Below are positions 58,541 through 64,000 of a stretch of DNA of 64,000 nt, one piece after another. The first letter of the stretch is position 1; each line of letters starts with the position of its first letter. Origin of the DNA: Owenia fusiformis (taxonomy: Eukaryota; Annelida; Polychaeta; Sabellida; Oweniidae); contig CAIIXF020000004.1 in NCBI GenBank assembly GCA_903813345.2, forward strand, positions 12,732,196 through 12,796,195. The letters run 5' to 3'. The translations under genes were made by a program, and so were the position numbers. Under the pieces are notes generated by a model. The model saw nothing but the letters and a program-made list of their open reading frames with translations. It did not search any database and had not been told where the DNA came from.

Positions 58541-60707
58541 TTCACTCCCGGACTTTACTATTCACCACCACCTCTCCCCCTTCCCCGGGCCCTTCCCCAA
58601 GTATCCCTTATGACCCCAGAATGTTCGTTTCTGTGCCCCCCCCCCGCCTGTCCATGGCCAGTAAGTAATCTATGTGTATATATCTGTATAAAACCAGATG
58701 CAGGCATAGACATTGACAAGGTGAGGGGATTTAAATATAAAAATAGTCTTGTTTTTGGCTCCGACTTATATATTTTGGCACTGTTTAACGAAGCCGGTTT
58801 AAGGAATGAGAGGCAGAAATAATTCCTAGAAATAAGATGGCCTCATCGCGATAGCCGCGACCCCTTTGTCTTTATCCTTCCACAATCGGCAGATAAGAGT
58901 GGCTCTGGCATACCAGAATGAGATGGCCTGTCTTTACCGTAATCAAGATATGGTACCTAACCGCAGTTATTTTGGTTTTATAACGGGGATATTGCTCGAG
59001 CTTGAATAACAAATAAAAGGCATGTTCTTATTTCTGTATTCTGACCTTTGATTGTGTATTAAGTTGAGCTGCACGCCAAACGTTAAGATTGTTAAAACGC
59101 TGAAAATAAAACTTTATTCCTCTCAATTTACATAAAAATGAAACAGATTAGATTCGAATCTCAGTCACACCAGCACCACTGGTCAAAGGAAGTACAATTA
59201 TCTATATTAATCAAATGTCTGAGAATTTGATAACTGTCTGGGATCCAATGTTAATTTTATTGAAGCAAACTAAGAAAAGATGAATTTTAAACGTTTAGAG
59301 GGAAAAGTCAAATATGCATTGTAACCCTAAAAATAATTCATTAAAGTGTCGTACACATTTTATAACATTTATATAAATAAAACAAATAAAGCACAACCCT
59401 AATGCCCTATAATGAATTCATATCGGCGCTAAACGGCCCTTGCAATAAAAACGCATCGAAGCAGGGAATGCTTGGCAAATTCTTCCGAGACTGACTTTTG
59501 TTATTTCAAAATTGAAATATGCCTAATTCCTATGAACACGCGATCTTTTTCCCTGGGTTTTACTCTATTTTAGATTTACTAGAAAAAATGTTTATATGAT
59601 GATTGCGTTTGCTTCTCACGAGTTCATTGAAACGTTCAGTCGTAAAACTTTAGAGATCAAAAGACTAATTAGGCACCTGATTGCGAAAGTTTGATTGCAT
59701 TTCGATCGCCGGGATTTTACAAACGTATTGTTTAAGTAGCGATCGTGTTCTTGGGATCTTGATAACTTCCTATTTTAAGTTTTGGGTTGAAAGCAATGAG
59801 TATGTCGGACTTTCTCAAGTCCACATAATGAAACAATATCCCTTTATATTAGTCCAATCGGAATTTGCATAAACATACCAGTTTTATATTGCAAAAAGAA
59901 CTGTAATTAATAGCCTACATAAAAGCATCATGATAAATAAAACATTAAAGCAAATGTAAAGCCTATTGTTATCGCACCCATCGCACCCCCCCCCCCCTCC
60001 TGGCTACGCCTATGGATATTTTGGCAACTTTCACGTTTACCCCGCCCCCTAATAATTCTTGCGCCCCCTCTAAATATCAGACCCGTCAGGCGTTGAGGCA
60101 TGGATCAGGATACCCTGACTCCCAAGCTGTGCGACTTCTGGCAACCGCTACACCTATATTCCCGGGGAAAACGCTTTTAGAAAAATTGTCAAATATGGTT
60201 GTGTGTGGGCAAACACGGAGGAGGAGGAGAGGGGTGCGTGCATTGTGTGCGACCCTTCATCAGTTGTGTACCTTATTTTTTGTATGAATTTCTTCCGAAT
60301 AGTTATGCTAGAGGGGTTCTGATATTTATTTCTGTTTTCAAATGAAATAATTTCACCCTTGCCCGACTGACTTGTAGATAATGCACGAATCAAATAGCAT
60401 GGAGATCAGATAATCAGATTGATTCGTATTTTCGCAATCTGATGAATTAACTTATTGTTTTCTCTGATTAAAAGGCAGTTTGAAGCTACTTTTACAGGAT
60501 TTGTAAATTCACAATCAGACTAGCTTATTTTAATATTTAGTCAGTGCAAGAGGAGGGGACTATAATGTAGAAAATTGTTTTGGTTTCGACACTAACTGAA
60601 TAATTTATCACAATTGTTAAATAAGCAAACAGAAACAGGTTTAAAAATGAGAATAGAGGCAAAAAAGTCTATACATAAAATGTAATTAAAACCCGGGAAT
60701 TAAAAGC
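58541..60707. other. Intergenic, with a hAT-like repeat fragment
   Basis: 59976-60020 (ATCGCACC, C-tract, CTCCTGGCTACGCCTATGG) is the end of the same element type as 63022-63268. No splice-bounded coding sequence was recognised. Confidence 0.45.
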
Positions 60708-61310
60708 AATTTTAGACTGTTAGATGATCTCTTCTGTAATCAAGGTGATGTTGGTACACTTCCGCCGTTAGAAAAACAAAGACTAAGACAAAGACTATAT
60801 AGCAATTAATCCTTTTGTAATCATTAAATGTTAGATTCTTATTATTTTGTTGGACAATGTTCAGACTTCTGACCAAGATTAAATCATTTATGTTTGTATT
60901 TAAAAATAGTATTTCAATCAGACAGACGTTCTAATGAGTTAGAAAAATACATTTGTCCATTTCCTCTCAAGAAGTTTTCAAAGGTAATCAAGTCGATTTG
61001 TTTGAGTGTTTAGCATTGTTTTTCATAACTTGACGCTTCCATGAACAGAATGACTTTGAAATGAGTTTTTATAATTTTAGCTTTTATACGGACATGCTTA
61101 TTGTATATTTCTATATGAACGTTGTAGTTATGTGATGTAACATCGCCCCCCCCCCTAGACTGTTAGATGATCTCTTATGTAATCTAGGTGATGTTGGTAC
61201 ACTTCCGCATTTAAGAAAACAAAGAGAACTAAGCAATTAATCCTTTTGTTATCATTAAATGTTAGATTCTCATTTTTTTTGGACAATATTAAGACTTCTG
61301 TCTCCGATTG
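60708..61310 (+). repeat. Direct duplication with ~440-bp spacing
   Basis: CTGTTAGATGATCTCTTCTG, GTGATGTTGGTACACTTCCG and AAGCAATTAATCC-like sequence through AAATGTTAGATTCT occur at about 60716-60870 and again at about 61158-61300. The second copy is preceded by a C-tract. Confidence 0.8.
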
Positions 61311-61566
61311 TTATGCAGGTATGTGTATAAAATTATGTGAACAACATTATCGTGGAAACTCCCATATTCATTCTCATAATGTCTTACAGCTATTTCGCAA
61401 ATGACATAATCCTAAACAACATATGGAAATAATAGTGCAGAACTGAGCGAAAAGAAAGGTGGAACAAATCAGATTAAGATATTTTATTTTTGAAATGCAC
61501 AAAGGACAACAGTTGAAGAACAAAAGTTAAAGGCATTGTGAAATAGATCGTGCTTTTATATGATCC

Positions 61567-61860
61567 CCTTCTATAGTACCCTACCCTTTGCATTCGTTCG
61601 ACTTCACTTCTCTAATGAGAGTTTCGTCTTCTCGTAGTTTATAATTAGACTCTGCACGCAGTGTAATAGTTCCCCTATTATCCATGTTCATGTTCTCATT
61701 TGATTTTTCATCAGTTATGACTTGGTAACATTTGTTCCGATTTTCATTACGGCGCCCGGCCGATTGAGTATTTTGTTCAGAATTGAATACAATTTTGAAC
61801 AAAATACTCATCGGCCGGGCGCCGGTGCTGAAAATCTGAGCAAATGTGGCCACGGCATTA
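61567..61860. repeat. Dispersed repeat with GC-rich perfect hairpin
   Basis: CTACCCTTTGCATTCGTTCG, then ACTTCACTTCTC, recurs at 62701-62795 with CTCTGCACGCAG. Within it, 61751-61825 is a hairpin: CGGCGCCCGGCCGATTGAGT facing ACTCATCGGCCGGGCGCCGG, with ATTTTGTTCA / TGAACAAAAT inside. The GC-rich end also appears at 29553-29600. Confidence 0.75.
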
Positions 61861-63021
61861 TAAAAGCATACTCTTTAATACACGAACAGATTCAAAATGA
61901 GACTTTATCTATCAGAGAAATAAAAATGGAAAATTTGTATTCTGAAAATATTAACTGATGCATTGGTTAGTATTAAATATTAAGTTTTACAGTCGGAAAC
62001 CTCAAGGGGCGGGAAATTTGATTAAACAAAACGCCGGATTAATATGTGGACAACTTGCAAATGAAATGTAAGTAACATGACAGAACGAGTATGTACGCCC
62101 AATAAATACTTTTATAGTTTTAATGTGCATTCAAAGGACCCCGTTTGTAAAATTGATAGAAATTAATAGTTTTATTACCGGAAAAAACTGAGAAATATCT
62201 ACCCGATTCGCCAGAATAGTCATCATCATATCAGTGCGAAAAATTAGCTATATTTATTTTCTATGCGATATACACCTGATATTGATAGCCTTCCACGATC
62301 ATGGTCCGTTGACATCATCAACCTTGCGATTTGCCACAAGTGATTAACCAACATTTTGAAACAATTTAAAGTCGGGGTTGACGTTTCTTGACTTTTCACA
62401 CTGACATCCAAACAAAACATAATTTGAAAATAAAAGGCATAAAATGGCCATTAAAAGTACATTTTTGAACAAAAGTATCAACTTATATTACACTGCACGC
62501 AAATACAAAGTGAAAAGAACGTCTTCCCGGAGATTGAAATATGGATCGGTAAGTCAACAAATCTAACTGTTAAATAAACAAGCTTAGCCTATGTCTGCGA
62601 TTGTTTGTCTGAGTGGCCAGATGTTATCCGTTTCGGATAATAAATTTCTGAGAATACTACTGATATCTAGAATACATCTTCCGTGATATTTTTCATAAAA
62701 CTACCCTTTGCATTCGTTTGACTTCACTTCTTAAAAGAGAGCATCGTCTTAGTGTAGTTTAACTAGACTCTGCACGCAGGGTATCGTAAAACAGGCATCT
62801 TAGCTGCAATTTTGAATAATAGCGTAATTCATAGCACAATATAAATTAACCCGCCTCTGTTTAATTCAAATATGCATTACCCTTAAGAATCATATACTTA
62901 GACACCTTTTCATTCTTGATTCGAATTTTTATCTTGTCTTCATCTAAATTTGTGGATTAATAACAGTTTTTAGTATATAAATTGAACATACAAAATGTAG
63001 CGTATTGATTACACGTTACAG
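61861..63021. other. Intergenic, no gene seen
   Basis: It contains the second copy of the 61567 repeat at 62701-62795. I recognised nothing else. Confidence 0.4.
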
Positions 63022-63268
63022 TGGCGTAGCCAGCTTTCAGTCGGGGGAAGGGGGGGGGGGGGTGCGATCGTGGCATAAAAAATGTTTTTGAAGATTTGTT
63101 TTGAATTTTACAAAAATTGGTGCAACTTCGTTCAAAATCGAGCTAGAAGCTTCAAATAAAAAGCATTTTAAGACTTTTTTCTTCTATCTAATGGTTCTAT
63201 TTTCATTGGTTATGGAGGGGGGGGGGGTGCGATCGCACACATCGCACCCCCCTGGCTACGCCTGTGCG
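63022..63268. mobile_element. Short MITE with GGCGTAGCCAG ends
   Basis: ACAGTGGCGTAGCCAG at the left and CTGGCTACGCCTGTG at the right are inverted copies. G-tracts with GTGCGATCG occur inside each end. The CAGTGGCGTAGCC terminus is a common hAT-like MITE end in marine invertebrates. I could not assign matching target duplications. Confidence 0.7.
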
Positions 63269-64000
63269 CTATATTAATATAACAAGGTTATCATATCATG
63301 CCAATAGTTATATGGTTAACTAATATTAACACAAAATAATAATACACGATAATTAAAAAAATAAACCTCGGTATTCGGGCCTAAAATCCAAGGATACGTG
63401 TACCATTACTTAAGTGTAAGCTGCAATACCATATCGAATACCTGTACCATTACTCAATAATAACCACTAGTAAGACCATAATAACAAGCTTAATAACTAG
63501 CTTATCGCAAGTTATTCCATACGATTTTGTCTTGTGGATAACGCTCAATTAGACAGATTCAATAAAATACAAGTCTCGATTTGGGGAAAGAAGCTCATCA
63601 GTGTACTGCGCTAATATTTTTTTTGCGAAAAATCTAGAAATATTACCCAAATTAAATTATGACTATTTAAAAGAAGACATTCAAATCTATATTATCTAAA
63701 AAAAAATCAAATTTGTCCGAAGCAGGGATAATGCTCATTTAGATTGATGAACTTCGTTCTCCAAACCGAGAATCGTCCTTTTGTATCTTATTGTATATGT
63801 TGTAGGAGCATGCTTGATAACCCTAAAGATGCTCAAAAATATATTGATAATGGGCTATTATTAGGCTTACTATCAGAATATTTGGCTAGTATTTGGTAAA
63901 TATGAGGGTTGATATCATGGGCTTTTATGGAAATAATACAAGGCCATTATTTGGCTGTTATTGAAATTCCCAGCAAACAGTGACGTCCATGTAACGTCAC
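63269..64000. other. Intergenic with a repeat copy
   Basis: About 63590-63790 repeats 56755-56900 in rearranged order. No exon was seen up to the window end. Confidence 0.45.

Noticed and set aside
59140-59200. Possible tRNA B-box (ATTCGAATC)
   Set aside because: No matching A-box or cloverleaf could be built around it.

Overview
This is a eukaryotic, animal nuclear window: AT-rich and intron-dense, with GT-AG introns, many small non-autonomous DNA transposons and long minisatellites. I rebuilt five multi-exon genes by joining exons at splice sites with matching phase. They are a phospholipid scramblase (+, 6912-11071), two tandem Sulfotransfer_2-type carbohydrate sulfotransferases (-, 13652-18568 and 23883-27351), SPRYD7 (-, 39436-44938) and an HSL/AADAC-type alpha/beta hydrolase (+, 48310-55708). 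The protein families and the repeat style (sea-urchin-like foldback element, Tc1/mariner and hAT MITEs, 'GGCTACG' MITEs) fit an invertebrate, probably a non-vertebrate deuterostome such as a hemichordate, echinoderm or cephalochordate. The exact lineage is a guess.

Layout. 1-6.3 kb is repeat ground: a foldback transposon of about 4.5 kb splits one copy of a local duplicated sequence whose uninterrupted sister copy lies beside it. 6.9-11.1 kb is the scramblase gene, with a 756-bp MITE in its last intron. 12.3-13.3 kb is a 994-bp MITE. 13.6-27.4 kb holds the two sulfotransferase paralogues with identical intron phases, separated by a 5'-truncated LINE and several hairpins. 27.4-34.1 kb is a giant 39/40-bp minisatellite that starts about 70 bp upstream of the second sulfotransferase's start codon and contains one 1.9-kb non-repetitive insert. 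35-39.4 kb is repeats. 39.4-44.9 kb is SPRYD7 and 48.3-55.7 kb the hydrolase; these two are divergently transcribed. 56.3-64 kb is non-coding, with dispersed repeats.

The most notable observation is a recurring structure. Three tandem arrays (SPRYD7 exon 2; hydrolase exons 4 and 6) are built from units that contain the 3' end of the adjacent coding exon plus its 5' splice site plus a few intronic bases. Each intron therefore opens with about 13 to 30 decoy copies of the exon end and splice donor. Related partial exon duplications affect SPRYD7 exons 3 and 4, the last exon of sulfotransferase B (two decayed extra copies) and the acceptor of scramblase exon 6. Together they point to repeated local tandem duplication seeded at exon-intron borders, with possible effects on splice-site choice.
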